Shown: positions 42,016 through 51,486, counted from the stretch's first letter. The stretch is 64,000 nt of DNA from Maricaulis sp017643475 (GCF_047123815.1 NZ_CP138920.1:1674001-1738000); one strand, 5' to 3'. Made by a program: numbers and translations. Notes: generated from the letters alone by a model not told the origin.

Positions 42016-42756
42016 ATGCTTGTAGCCGACCGGCTGATCAAGAATTTTGGTTCCCACCGCGCGGTGGATGACATCTCGTTTACGCTCGAGCGTGGCGAGG
42101 TCCTGGGCTTTCTCGGTCCGAATGGTGCCGGGAAAACCACGACAATGCGCATGCTGGCGGGCTGTCTGGAACCGGATGGCGGCTCTGCCTCCATCGCCGG
42201 ATATGATTGTGTCGCCCAGCGTCTCGAGGCGCAGTCACGCCTGGGTTTTCTGCCTGAGGGCGCGCCGGCCTACCCGGCCATGACGCCGCGTGGCTTTGTG
42301 AAATTCGGCCTCAGGGCACGCGGTTTTGCAGCTGACGCTGTTAATCGCGCGACCGGGCTGGCGATTGAACGCACGCGCCTGGGCGAGGCTGCGGACCAGC
42401 CGATCGGGACACTGTCCAAGGGGTTCAAGCGTCGTGCCGCGCTGGCAGCGGCCATCGCACACGACCCGGCTGTCCTGGTTCTCGATGAACCAACCGATGG
42501 CCTTGATCCCAACCAGAAGGACGGTGTGCGCAACCTGATCCGCGAAATGGCGCACGAAAAGGCGATCATCATCTCCACGCACATCCTGGAAGAGGTTCCG
42601 GCCGTGTGTTCCCGCGCGATGATTGTGGCGCGGGGCAAGATCCTCTTTGACGGTTCACCGCACACCCTGGCCGAACAGGGTCAGGATCACACGGTTGAAA
42701 GCGCTTTCCGAGACCTCACGCTAGAGCGTCCGCACACCCGGGAGAGCGTCGTTTGA
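42016..42756 (+). CDS. ABC transporter ATPase, GldA-like
   Basis: 246-residue ATP-binding subunit. Walker A GPNGAGKTTTMRML (~34-47), Q loop near FLPEGAPAYP, signature LSKGFKRR, Walker B VLVLDEPTDGLDPNQ and switch STHILEE are all present. Best matched to GldA-like ABC-2 exporters. ATG 42016 is 8 nt after AAGGTGAG; a TTG at 42010 is possible. The stop overlaps the permease start, opening a four-gene coupled operon. Confidence 0.93.
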   Translation: MLVADRLIKNFGSHRAVDDISFTLERGEVLGFLGPNGAGKTTTMRMLAGCLEPDGGSASIAGYDCVAQRLEAQSRLGFLPEGAPAYPAMTPRGFVKFGLRARGFAADAVNRATGLAIERTRLGEAADQPIGTLSKGFKRRAALAAAIAHDPAVLVLDEPTDGLDPNQKDGVRNLIREMAHEKAIIISTHILEEVPAVCSRAMIVARGKILFDGSPHTLAEQGQDHTVESAFRDLTLERPHTRESVV

Positions 42757-43496
42757 TCAATGCCCTCCTGGCCGTCTACCGGCGTGAACTGACCAGCTAT
42801 TTCCAGACACCCCTGGCCTATGTCTTTCTGGCGGTGTATGCCCTTTGCGCACCGGCCTTCACCTTCCATGTCGGTCGGTTTTTTGACACCAATCGCGCCG
42901 ATCTGGCGCCGATGTTCGACTGGATGCCGTGGTTGCTGGTCATCCTTATGCCGGCCCTCGCCATGCGCAGCTGGGCCGAGGAGCGCGATCGCGGCACGCT
43001 GGAATTCCTGATGGCCCTGCCTATCCCGTTGTGGGCGTCGACCTTCGGCAAGTTTCTCGCGGCCTGGAGCGTGGCGGCTGCCGCCCTCATCCTGACCTGG
43101 CCCTTGTGGATCGCGGTCAACTATCTGGGCTCGCCGGACAATACCGCGATAGCAACGGGTTATCTGGGCGCGCTTTTCCTGGCGGGGGGCTATCTGGCCG
43201 TCGGTCAGGCGCTGTCGGCGACCACCTCCAATCAGGTCGTCGCTTTTGTCCTGGGCTGTGGGGCGGCATTCCTGCTGACTATGGCGGGTTTGCCGCTGGT
43301 TCTGTCAGGGCTGGGCGAAGGGGCGCCTGTCTGGCTCACCGAATTCATTGCCGGCCTGTCCGCACTGGAACACTACAATGCCTTTCGTTATGGCGTGATT
43401 GGCCTTCCGGACCTTGTCTATTTCATCGGCCTGATCGCGGCCTCCCTGTCCTGTGCAGGTGTGCTGATCGCTGAGCGCCGGGGAGGCGGGCGATGA
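42753..43496 (+). CDS. ABC-2 permease, GldF-like
   Basis: 247 residues, six membrane helices. The N-terminal VYRRELTSYFQTPLAYVF is typical of ABC-2 permeases that pair with GldA-type ATPases, as is the RSWAEERDRGTLEFLMALPIPLW loop. Overlaps its neighbours by 4 bp on each side. In Bacteroidetes the related GldFGA complex is needed for gliding; outside that group the cargo is unknown. Confidence 0.9.
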   Translation: MINALLAVYRRELTSYFQTPLAYVFLAVYALCAPAFTFHVGRFFDTNRADLAPMFDWMPWLLVILMPALAMRSWAEERDRGTLEFLMALPIPLWASTFGKFLAAWSVAAAALILTWPLWIAVNYLGSPDNTAIATGYLGALFLAGGYLAVGQALSATTSNQVVAFVLGCGAAFLLTMAGLPLVLSGLGEGAPVWLTEFIAGLSALEHYNAFRYGVIGLPDLVYFIGLIAASLSCAGVLIAERRGGGR

Positions 43497-45337
43497 AACG
43501 CTCGCTCTATCTCCCGCTGATGATCCTCTCGATCATTATCCTGTTCGTTGCCGGAAATCATTTTGCCGGGCATGCCCTTCGTGGCGCGCGCCTCGATCTG
43601 ACCCAGAGCGGGCTTTATCGCCTGTCCGAGGGTAGCCAGGAGATCATTGATCGCCTGGTCGAGCCAGTCGAGTGGCGCTTCTACTATTCGCGCTCGATCG
43701 CGGCTGACAGCCCGGCCATTCGCAGCTATGCGACGCGTGTTCGTGAATTCCTGCGCGCCTATGAGGAGCGCAGTGGCGGGCGAATTCGCCTGGTCGAGAT
43801 CGATCCGGCCCCGTTCTCCGCCGACGAGGACGCGGCGCTGGAATACGGTCTGACAGCCCTGCCGACGGAAACGGGTGAGCAGATCTTCTTTGGCCTGGTG
43901 GCGCGCAATTCGGTGGATGAAGCTGCCGTGATTGCACTGTTTGACCCCGCCAATGAGGCTCGGCTGGAATATGAACTCTCCCGCACCATCGCTGATATCG
44001 AGCGTCTGCAGGCTCCGCGCCTGGCCATTTTGACCTCACTGCCCATATCGCCGGATGATGGCGCGCCGAACCGTTTTGTCAGTGAGTTGGCAGGAAGATA
44101 TGAGCTGGTCTGGGTCGAGCGCGGGTTTGAGGAAATCCCTGATGCTTCGGCCCTGCTGGTATTGCATCCCTGGGCTCTGTCCGAGACCGAGCTTTATCTT
44201 GTAGACCAGTTCGCGGTGACCCGCGGTCGCCTGTTGGTCATGCTGGACCCGATGGCTCACATGGCTCTGCGTCCCGATCCTGACGGTCTCCCGCCACTTG
44301 ATGCAGATCGAGGCTCCGACCTGGGCCTGCTGATGGCGCACTGGGGGGTGCAATGGGATCGTGAAACCGTCGCCATGGACCGCACGCTGGGCCTCGATGT
44401 CCAGGTGCGCGAAGCGGATGGGCGTGCACGAACGCTGGCCTATCCGCTCTGGTTCTCGGTGCCAGGCGGTTTCATGAACAATGACGACCTGGCGACGTCC
44501 AACCTGGATCTCGGTGTGAATTTCGGATCGCCCGGCGCGTTGTTCTTTGATGTCGAGAGCAGCTTCCAGGTCACCCCGCTGATCGCGACCTCACCCGAAG
44601 GCTCCCTGCTTGACGCGGATATCGCTGCCGGCTCGCCCTCACCGGACCAGCTCCTGAGGGACTATGAGGCCGCGCCCTTGCCCATCACCCTGGCGGCGCG
44701 CCTGGAAGGCGGTATCACCACGGCTTTTCCGGAAGGCCCTCCCGCCTCTGACCTGATCTTCAATCCCGGCGATCATCGCGAACTGTCCGATGTGCCCGGG
44801 GAGATCATTGTTGTCGCGGATGCAGACTGGCTTGATAACGCCTACTTCGTGAGATCCGACCCGTCCCTCGGTGACTATATCGTTGCCGATAATCTCAATC
44901 TGGCGCTCAATCTGATCGACAGCTCGGTCGGTGACCGGGCCCTGATCAGCCTGCGTTCACGGACCCCGGCCAACCGCTCCATGACCACGGTGGATCGACT
45001 GCGAAGCGAGGCCGAGACCGAGTATTTCGAGCTCCAGACCCAGCTGGAAAGCGAGATTGAGGCGGCGCAGCAACGCCTCCAGAGCCTGACACGATCCGGG
45101 TCTGCATCGGCCCTTGCCAGCGATGCTGCGCGTACTGGCCAGGCCGAGGCACAGGCGTTGCGTCGCCAGATCTCGGAAACCCGCGAACGCCTGCGCGAGA
45201 TCGAGCGCGAATTCCGTGAGGATATCGATGCGCTGGATGCCAGCCTGCAATTCTGGACCATCGGTGTCCCGCCGGCCCTCGTGATCTTCGCGGGCATTGC
45301 CGGCGCGATCTTCCGTCGTCGCAGGGGGCGTGGATGA
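43493..45337 (+). CDS. GldG-like ABC transporter auxiliary protein
   Basis: 614 residues. An N-terminal helix (LYLPLMILSIIILFVAGN), a large extracytoplasmic domain of the GldG type (LDLTQSGLYRLSEGSQEIIDRL, RIRLVEIDP, YGLTALPTETGEQIFFGLV, LLVLHPWALSE), a coiled coil (about 505-580, LRSEAETEYFELQTQLESEI) and a C-terminal helix (FWTIGVPPALVIFAGIAGAIF) ending in RRRRGRG. The architecture fits a periplasmic partner held at both ends by the membrane. Coupled by overlaps to permease and DUF4340 genes. Confidence 0.88.
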   Translation: MKRSLYLPLMILSIIILFVAGNHFAGHALRGARLDLTQSGLYRLSEGSQEIIDRLVEPVEWRFYYSRSIAADSPAIRSYATRVREFLRAYEERSGGRIRLVEIDPAPFSADEDAALEYGLTALPTETGEQIFFGLVARNSVDEAAVIALFDPANEARLEYELSRTIADIERLQAPRLAILTSLPISPDDGAPNRFVSELAGRYELVWVERGFEEIPDASALLVLHPWALSETELYLVDQFAVTRGRLLVMLDPMAHMALRPDPDGLPPLDADRGSDLGLLMAHWGVQWDRETVAMDRTLGLDVQVREADGRARTLAYPLWFSVPGGFMNNDDLATSNLDLGVNFGSPGALFFDVESSFQVTPLIATSPEGSLLDADIAAGSPSPDQLLRDYEAAPLPITLAARLEGGITTAFPEGPPASDLIFNPGDHRELSDVPGEIIVVADADWLDNAYFVRSDPSLGDYIVADNLNLALNLIDSSVGDRALISLRSRTPANRSMTTVDRLRSEAETEYFELQTQLESEIEAAQQRLQSLTRSGSASALASDAARTGQAEAQALRRQISETRERLREIEREFREDIDALDASLQFWTIGVPPALVIFAGIAGAIFRRRRGRG

Positions 45338-46383
45338 GCCAGCGTCTCGATCAGCAAAGGCTGAAACACCTAGGCGTTACTGGCGCCGCTGCGGTGATCA
45401 TGCTTGTGGCTGCGATCTCGCTGTCCTTCATGGATGCCCGTCAGGTCTGGGCCCCCTCGGTCAGTGGGCCGGTGCTGGCGAACTGGAGTGAAAACGTCCA
45501 GTCCGCGCGCGAAATCGAAATCATCAATGCGCAGGAACGATTTGTCATCGCCCGCACGGATGCCGGATGGGTCATGCCGAGCCGGGATGGATATCCGGTG
45601 CGCCCGGAACGCCTGGCGGCGCTGGATAACCTACTGATGAGCCTGGAATATGAGGGCGCGCGCACGGCCGATCCGGCCAAACATGCCCGCCTCTCCCTTG
45701 CCACCGAAGGCGAGGAAAATGGTGGCAACCGGGTGATACTGCGTGATGCTGAGGGCAATGTGCTGGAGGATATCCTGCTGGGCACTGCACGCGGCGATAC
45801 GCTGTATCTGCGGACACCGGGAGAAGCACGAACCTATGCGGCGCGCTTTGATGCGGACGTGGATACCAGCCTCCTTGGGCAGTCGGCCGATGAGTGGCTG
45901 GCGCTTGATTTCCTGGCACTTGGTCGCAACGACATAGCTGCCGCGGAGATCCGCCCTGAAACCGGTCCGCAATACCGGCTTGTTCGGGCGGCGCAGACCT
46001 CCCGGAATTTCTCCCTGCGTGAGCCGACGGGCTGGCAGCCGATCACCGCCGGAGCGGGGAATGGTCCTGCCACTGCGCTCGGACGTTTGCGTTTCCGCGA
46101 TGTGCGGCGCATGGATCGTCTGACCGGGTCCGTGGTGGCCTTCCACACAGCAGAAACATTCAGCGGAATGCGCGTGACGCTGGATATCATCGCCCAGGGC
46201 GAAACCCGGTGGGCCCGGATCCGTACGACGGCGGTGACGGATGATGCCGAGGACGACGCAGCACGCATAATAAATGCGAGCGAGGGTTGGGCATTTTTGT
46301 TGTCTGATCTCGCGGTCGACCGCATGATTCGTCCACTTGACCAGATTGCAAACCCACGCGCCGCTGAAGCCGATGCGCCTTAA
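45334..46383 (+). CDS. DUF4340 domain protein, part of the Gld-like export operon
   Basis: 349 residues. One N-terminal helix (LGVTGAAAVIMLVAAISLSF) and an extracytoplasmic region with two DUF4340-type repeats: FVIARTDAGWVMPSRDGYPVRPERL and the later QYRLVRAAQTSRNFSLREPTGWQPI. DUF4340 proteins commonly sit beside GldG-like genes and probably belong to the same envelope machine. The start overlaps gldG by 4 bp, and its end overlaps the VOC gene by 11 bp. Confidence 0.85.
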   Translation: MSQRLDQQRLKHLGVTGAAAVIMLVAAISLSFMDARQVWAPSVSGPVLANWSENVQSAREIEIINAQERFVIARTDAGWVMPSRDGYPVRPERLAALDNLLMSLEYEGARTADPAKHARLSLATEGEENGGNRVILRDAEGNVLEDILLGTARGDTLYLRTPGEARTYAARFDADVDTSLLGQSADEWLALDFLALGRNDIAAAEIRPETGPQYRLVRAAQTSRNFSLREPTGWQPITAGAGNGPATALGRLRFRDVRRMDRLTGSVVAFHTAETFSGMRVTLDIIAQGETRWARIRTTAVTDDAEDDAARIINASEGWAFLLSDLAVDRMIRPLDQIANPRAAEADAP

Positions 46384-46747
46384 TCAGATCACCATCCCGG
46401 TGAGCGATATCTCTCGCTCAAAATCCTTCTACATGCGTCTGGGTTTCCGCCTTCTGGTGGATTCGCCCCATTATACGCGTTTCCTGGCGCCGGACGGGGA
46501 CACGACGTTTTCGCTTCACCACAATGATGCTCCGGTACAGCCGGGCGCGGTGATCTATCTGGAATGCGACAAGGTCGACAAGGAAGTCGACCGGCTCAAG
46601 GAGCGCGGTTTCGAGTTCGAGACTGATCCCGAGGACATGGGCTGGCTGTGGCGTGAAGCCATCCTGCGCGACCCGGACGGCCATCTGATCAAGATCTATC
46701 ACGCCGGCAAGAACCGCGTGGACCCGCCCTGGCGGGTGAAGGACTGA
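46373..46747 (+). CDS. VOC/glyoxalase superfamily protein
   Basis: 124 residues in two beta-alpha-beta-beta-beta units: MRLNQITIPVSDISRSKSFYMRLGFRLL and LWREAILRDPDGHLIKIYHAG. His and Glu positions for a metal site are only partly visible. Such proteins act as isomerases, dioxygenases or resistance proteins; the substrate is unknown. ATG 46373 is preferred over 46337 because the extra residues do not fit the fold. It overlaps the DUF4340 gene and may be cotranscribed. Confidence 0.85.
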   Translation: MRLNQITIPVSDISRSKSFYMRLGFRLLVDSPHYTRFLAPDGDTTFSLHHNDAPVQPGAVIYLECDKVDKEVDRLKERGFEFETDPEDMGWLWREAILRDPDGHLIKIYHAGKNRVDPPWRVKD

Positions 46748-46795
46748 CGGCACGCCTGTATCGACGCTATCGCGGCCATGCGATAAGCATCCGCG

Positions 46796-47905
46796 ATGAC
46801 TGATCAACTCGACATTTTCCTGATTGTGGCGCCCGGGCTGGAAAACCTGCTGGCGGATGAGGCGCGTGAAAAGGGTTTTGCCGTCGGCAAGGTCGAGACG
46901 GGCGGGGTCAATCTGCGCGGCGACTGGGCCGAGGTCTGGCGCGCCAATCTTGAACTGCGCGGAGCGACTCGCGTGCTCGTGCGCGTCGGTGTCTTCCATG
47001 CCGTGCACCTGGCCCAGCTGGACAAGCGCGCCCGGCGCGTGCCCTGGGCGGACCTGATTGATCGCCGGCATTCGGTCCGGGTCGACGCGACCTGTCGCAA
47101 GTCCAAGATCTATCACGAAAAAGCTGCGACCCAGCGGGTCGAGACGGCGATCCGTGAAGAGGCCGGCGCGAGCATCGAGACCGAGGCGGATATCCGCGTC
47201 ATGGTCCGTATCGAACACGATCAGTGCACGATCAGCCTGGATACGTCCGGCGAGCTGTTGCACCGGCGTGGCCACAAGGCAGCGGTCAATCGCGCGCCCA
47301 TGCGCGAGACGCTGGCGTCGCTATTCCTGCGTGATTGTGGCTATGCGGGCCAGGAGGCTGTGCTGGACCCGATGTGTGGCTCTGGCACCTTTGTCATCGA
47401 GGCCGCCGAGATTGCGCTGGGCCTGAATCCCGGCCGATCGCGTGACTTCGCTTTCCAGTATCTCAAGACCTTTGATGCGAAACGCTGGGCGAAGATGCGG
47501 GAAGAGGCTGACACGCATTCCAGCGATCTGCGCTTCTTCGGATCGGACCGCGATCCCGGCGCCATACGCATGAGCGGTGAAAATGCCGAGCGATCTGGCG
47601 TCGCGCCGCTGTGCGCGTTTTCGCATGTTTCGGTGCGTGATCTGCAACCGCCAGACTGCGATCCTGGCCTGATCATCATCAATCCGCCCTATGGCGGCCG
47701 GATTGGTGATCGAAAGAAGCTTAATGCGGTCTACAGCTCCATTGGACATGCGCTGAGAAGCCGTTTTTCCGGCTGGCGCGTCGGCATCATCACCTCGTCT
47801 TCGCAATTGGCGAAGGCGACAGGATTGCCGTTCGGCAAGCCGGGTCCGGTCGTTGATCATGGCGGTACCAAAATCCGGCTTTACCAGACACCACCACTGC
47901 GCTGA
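46796..47905 (+). CDS. THUMP-domain 23S rRNA guanine-N2 methyltransferase-like (RlmL family)
   Basis: 369 residues. An N-terminal ferredoxin-like and THUMP RNA-binding region (about 1-155) precedes a Rossmann methyltransferase with DPMCGSGTFVIEAAEIALG (SAM site) and the NPPYGGR catalytic motif for exocyclic amino groups. The family modifies guanine N2 in rRNA. The target base cannot be told from sequence. It lies 48 bp after the VOC gene. Confidence 0.92.
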   Translation: MTDQLDIFLIVAPGLENLLADEAREKGFAVGKVETGGVNLRGDWAEVWRANLELRGATRVLVRVGVFHAVHLAQLDKRARRVPWADLIDRRHSVRVDATCRKSKIYHEKAATQRVETAIREEAGASIETEADIRVMVRIEHDQCTISLDTSGELLHRRGHKAAVNRAPMRETLASLFLRDCGYAGQEAVLDPMCGSGTFVIEAAEIALGLNPGRSRDFAFQYLKTFDAKRWAKMREEADTHSSDLRFFGSDRDPGAIRMSGENAERSGVAPLCAFSHVSVRDLQPPDCDPGLIIINPPYGGRIGDRKKLNAVYSSIGHALRSRFSGWRVGIITSSSQLAKATGLPFGKPGPVVDHGGTKIRLYQTPPLR

Positions 47906-47973
47906 CGCGGATTTCGCTCTTTGCGGGAAAACTGCTACTCCTCTGATCCGAAGTTCATGAGGGGAACAAGATC

Positions 47974-50037
47974 ATGCATTCGATGAAATGGCTTGGTGCC
48001 GGCATCGCGCTGGCGGCTCTGGCTGCGTGCCAGCCCGCGGGCGAGAACCGCGCTCCGGCGGACAGCGGTATGCAGTCGGTGGAGGAAGCCTCCAATTTCA
48101 CCGTGCTGGTAGGCGGCACACCGATCGGCGCGCTGGAGATCGCGACGTCGGATGACGGTTATGCCATCGATTACGAGTACCGCAATAATGGCCGCGGCCC
48201 GACCATGGTCGAGAGTGTTCGCCTGGATGAAAACGGCTTGCCGGAAAGCTGGAGCATCGAGGGGGCCTCGACCTTTGGCAATCCGATCGATGAAAGTTTC
48301 GAGCTCGTCGATGGCGAAGCGCGCTGGACCGACAATACCGGTTCTGATCAGGCCGTTCCGGCCGGTGACGCCTTCTATGTGCCTGAAAACGCCAGCCCCT
48401 ATTGGTTGGCGATCGCAGCGCGCGCCCTGATCGAGCAGGAAGATGGTCGTCTGGCCGCGCTCCCGGGTGGCGAGCTGAGCCTGTCCGAGATCGAGGACGT
48501 GGATGTGACCGGTGAAAACGGTGACCGCACCGTGACGAGTTATGCCCTGTCCGGCACTGGTCTCAACCCGACCTATTTCCTGATGTATGAGAATGCCTTC
48601 TTTGGCATCATCACGCCGGGTTTTGCGATCCTTGAGGCCGGATATGAGGGCGAGGACGAGCGTCTTCGCGGTATCGCTGCGGAATACGGCGCACGCCGTT
48701 TCGAGGAAATCCAGCAGCGTGTCGTGCATGATTACGACGCGCCGGTGCGTATCGCCAATGTCCGCATCTTCGACAGCCGCAACGAGACGATGGGCGAGCC
48801 AGTCTCCGTGGTTGTTGTCGACAATCGTATCGACCGGATCGAGGCCGCTGATGCGCGCGGTGAGGGTGAGGTCGTCATCGACGGTGCCGGCGGCACGCTG
48901 GTCCCGGGCCTGTTCGACATGCACGGTCATATGGGAGAGACGAGTGCTTTCCTGAACATCGCTGCCGGTGTCACCAGTGTCCGTGATATGGGCAATAACA
49001 ATGACGTGCTTGATGGTCTGGAAGCCAATATCCAGTCCGGGCGCGTTGCTGGTCCACGCCTGTTCCGTTCCGGTTTTATCGAGGGGCGCAGCCCTTTCAA
49101 TTCCAATAACGGCATCCTGGTGACCAATGAGGAAGAGGCTGTCGCGGCGGTTCAGGCCTATGCCGCGCGTGGCTTCCACCAGGTGAAGATCTACAACTCC
49201 ATGAACCCGGAATGGATCCCGGCAGTCATCGCCGAGGCGCATGCCCAGGGCATGCGTGTGGCGGGTCACGTGCCGGCCTTTACCAATGCCGATGCCATGA
49301 TCGCGGCTGGTTATGACGAGATGACCCACATCAACCAGATCGCGCTGGGCTGGGTGCTGGAAGAGGGCGAGGACACCCGGACTCTCCTGCGTCTGACAGC
49401 CCTGCGTCGTCTGCCGGGTCTCGATCTCAGCAGTGATCGTGTGCAGGCAACCATGGATGCGATGGTCGAGCGTGGCGTGGCCCTCGATCCGACCTATGCG
49501 ATTCATGAGGCACTGTTGCTCTCGCGAAATGGCACGCTGTCGCCGGGCGTCGTCGACTATATCGACAACATGCCGGTCTCCAACCAGCGCAGCGCGCGGA
49601 CGGCCTGGGCCGATATCGCCAATGCCGAGGATGATGCCAATTATCGTGGAGCATTCGATCAGCTGACCGAGGTCCTGCGGATGATGCACGAGCGCGGAAT
49701 TTTCATGGTTCCGGGCACGGACCTGGGCGGCTCCTTCACCCTGCATCGCGAGCTGGAGCTGTATCAGAACATCGGCATGACGCCGGCCGAGATCGTCGGC
49801 TGGGGAAGCTGGCAGATGGCCGACTATCTGGGTGCGGGTGATGATCTGGGCACGATCGAGGTGGGCAAAATGGCCGACTTCTTCCTGATCCCGGGTGACC
49901 CGTCGGAAGACTTCAGGGCGATCAAGACCATTTCCATGGTTATGGCCGATGGCCGGGTCTATTTCCCGACCGAAATCTATCCGGAATTCGGCATCCAGCC
50001 CTTCACGGACATTCCCAACGTGATGGATGGCCGCTAA
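47974..50037 (+). CDS. Lipoprotein amidohydrolase
   Basis: 687 residues. A lipobox LAAC (Cys at about 18) after a hydrophobic core predicts a lipoprotein. Residues ~35-240 form an extra N-terminal domain of unknown type; an imidazolonepropionase-like amidohydrolase follows, with the metal motif DMHGHMG, then GVTSVRDMGN, GHVPAFTNAD, THINQ and the late VPGTDLGG aspartate. Relatives cleave Xaa-Pro or cyclic amide substrates; the natural substrate is unknown. Followed by a strong terminator. Confidence 0.88.
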   Translation: MHSMKWLGAGIALAALAACQPAGENRAPADSGMQSVEEASNFTVLVGGTPIGALEIATSDDGYAIDYEYRNNGRGPTMVESVRLDENGLPESWSIEGASTFGNPIDESFELVDGEARWTDNTGSDQAVPAGDAFYVPENASPYWLAIAARALIEQEDGRLAALPGGELSLSEIEDVDVTGENGDRTVTSYALSGTGLNPTYFLMYENAFFGIITPGFAILEAGYEGEDERLRGIAAEYGARRFEEIQQRVVHDYDAPVRIANVRIFDSRNETMGEPVSVVVVDNRIDRIEAADARGEGEVVIDGAGGTLVPGLFDMHGHMGETSAFLNIAAGVTSVRDMGNNNDVLDGLEANIQSGRVAGPRLFRSGFIEGRSPFNSNNGILVTNEEEAVAAVQAYAARGFHQVKIYNSMNPEWIPAVIAEAHAQGMRVAGHVPAFTNADAMIAAGYDEMTHINQIALGWVLEEGEDTRTLLRLTALRRLPGLDLSSDRVQATMDAMVERGVALDPTYAIHEALLLSRNGTLSPGVVDYIDNMPVSNQRSARTAWADIANAEDDANYRGAFDQLTEVLRMMHERGIFMVPGTDLGGSFTLHRELELYQNIGMTPAEIVGWGSWQMADYLGAGDDLGTIEVGKMADFFLIPGDPSEDFRAIKTISMVMADGRVYFPTEIYPEFGIQPFTDIPNVMDGR

Positions 50038-50042
50038 TCATG

Positions 50043-50076
50043 TCGGCGGGGCCTTGTCAGGTCCCGCCGATTTTTC
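50043..50076 (+). terminator. Intrinsic terminator of the amidohydrolase gene
   Basis: TCGGCGGG (50043-50050) pairs with CCCGCCGA (50063-50070), with a short CCT/AGG inner stem, followed by TTTTTCTGC. Confidence 0.92.
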
Positions 50077-50137
50077 TGCTTGATCTTGTCCCGGGTGCAG
50101 CCATATCGCTTGCGTGTGCCCAGCTGGAGTTTTGCCC

Positions 50138-50797
50138 GTGACTGATAAAACCGCCGACAAGCCGTCCAACTCCCGCCTGCTGATTGATGCCGGCCCGATC
50201 GGTGTCTGGATTGTCGTCTACAATCTGTCGCGCTTCTGGTTTGCAGATCAGGCCATCTATATCGGCACAGGCGCCTACATGGTCGCAGCGACCCTCGCCA
50301 TGTTCATGGCGATACGACTGGAAAAACGAGTTCCGCCGATGCTGGTGATGACGACTGTCATCGTGCTCGGCTTTGGCGCGATGGGAATCTGGCTGCAGGA
50401 CCCGATCTTCATCTATGTGAAGCCGACCATCATCAACATGTTCTTCTCGTGGCTAATCCTGGTATCGATGGCCTTCCAGATGAATGTGTGGAAGATCTTC
50501 TTCGAACATCTTTTCAAGCTGCCGGACGAAGCCTGGACGATTTTCGCCATTCGCTGGGCGATCTGGTTCCAGTTCCTGGCCCTGCTCAACGAGTTCCTCT
50601 GGCGGCATATTTCCGACGGTTCGGTTCCGGAGAGCGCGCGCTGGTTCGCCGAATTCTCGATCACCGAGTCCTTCTGGGCCAATTCCAAGCTGGCCATTCT
50701 TTTCCTGGGCATGGGTTTCATGCTGGCGCAAATGCCGCTGCTTTCCAAATACCAGGCCCTGGGTGCCGAGGATGCGGGCGAGGACAAAGACAGCTAG
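50138..50797 (+). CDS. yciB: YciB/IspZ inner-membrane septation protein
   Basis: 219 residues from a GTG at 50138, preceded by GGAG about 9 nt upstream; a GTG at 50114 would add eight residues. Five to six membrane helices with the family segments LLIDAGPIGVWIVVYN, IYVKPTIINMFFSW, NVWKIFFEHLFKLPDEAW and RWAIWFQFLALLNEFLWR. YciB (IspZ) acts in cell-envelope elongation and septation. Its position beside ccm genes is frequent in alphaproteobacteria. Confidence 0.93.
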   Translation: MTDKTADKPSNSRLLIDAGPIGVWIVVYNLSRFWFADQAIYIGTGAYMVAATLAMFMAIRLEKRVPPMLVMTTVIVLGFGAMGIWLQDPIFIYVKPTIINMFFSWLILVSMAFQMNVWKIFFEHLFKLPDEAWTIFAIRWAIWFQFLALLNEFLWRHISDGSVPESARWFAEFSITESFWANSKLAILFLGMGFMLAQMPLLSKYQALGAEDAGEDKDS

Positions 50798-50880
50798 CGC
50801 GACAATCCGTATTCGGACGATTGTCATTGTTGCGTTATATTCCCGCTCTATAAGCCCAAGGGCATGGAGTGGAGTGGGAT

Positions 50881-51486
50881 ATGTCGAGTTCACAGCCTGA
50901 CCCAGCAGACTTCAACCTGGCGCAGTCGCCGGGGCACCTGCTTCACCGCGCCCAACAATTTGCCGCAGAACGATTTTCCAAGGCCATGGCCGGCGCCAAG
51001 CTGACCCAGCGTCAGTTTGCTGTACTGCATGCAACGGCCGAGCGAGAGGGACTGACCCAGACCGAACTGGTCAAGGCAACGGGAATTGATCGCTCTACTC
51101 TGGCGGAGCTCGTCGCGCGCATGGTGCGCAATGGTATGCTTGTGCGTGAGAAACTGCCGGGTGATGCGCGGGCCAACGCCATTCACCTGTCCGCTGAAGG
51201 GCGCACCTTGCTGGAGGCGGCGACGCTCGGCGCGATGGATGCTGATGCGGCTATCCTTTCGGCCTTGCCCAAGAACAAGCGTGCGAGCTTCCTGGAAACC
51301 CTGCGCCGCATCGCCCTGACGCTGGAAAAGGGTGAAGAAGCCGCTGAAAAACTTCGCAAGAAGGAAAAAGAGAAAAAGAAGAAGGCGAAGAAGAAGGCCA
51401 AGGAAAAAGCCAAGGCCAAGGAAAAGGCCAAAAAGGCCAAGAAAGCCAAGAAAAAAGCCCGCAAACAGGAAGCCGCCGAGGGCTAG
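50881..51486 (+). CDS. MarR-family regulator with lysine-rich C-terminal tail
   Basis: 201 residues. MarR winged helix at about 15-145: LTQRQFAVLHATAEREGLTQTEL, IDRSTLAELVARMVRNGMLVREK and DARANAIHLSAEGRTLLE. From residue 157 a tail of Lys/Ala/Glu repeats follows, with about 24 Lys among 39 residues, resembling histone H1-like or AlgP-type tails. It could add non-specific DNA binding. ATG 50881 follows GGAGTGGGAT; Met at 50869 is less likely. Ends 4 bp before the convergent ccmG stop. Confidence 0.9.
   Translation: MSSSQPDPADFNLAQSPGHLLHRAQQFAAERFSKAMAGAKLTQRQFAVLHATAEREGLTQTELVKATGIDRSTLAELVARMVRNGMLVREKLPGDARANAIHLSAEGRTLLEAATLGAMDADAAILSALPKNKRASFLETLRRIALTLEKGEEAAEKLRKKEKEKKKKAKKKAKEKAKAKEKAKKAKKAKKKARKQEAAEG

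Noticed and set aside
47935..49746. 603-codon open frame antisense to the amidohydrolase
   Set aside because: Same cause; the residues show low-complexity His/Arg/Asp composition with no motif.
51350..51480. A/G-rich repeated tract that looks like a simple-sequence repeat
   Set aside because: It is in-frame coding for the lysine tail of the MarR protein, with mixed AAA/AAG codons, and not a perfect nucleotide repeat.
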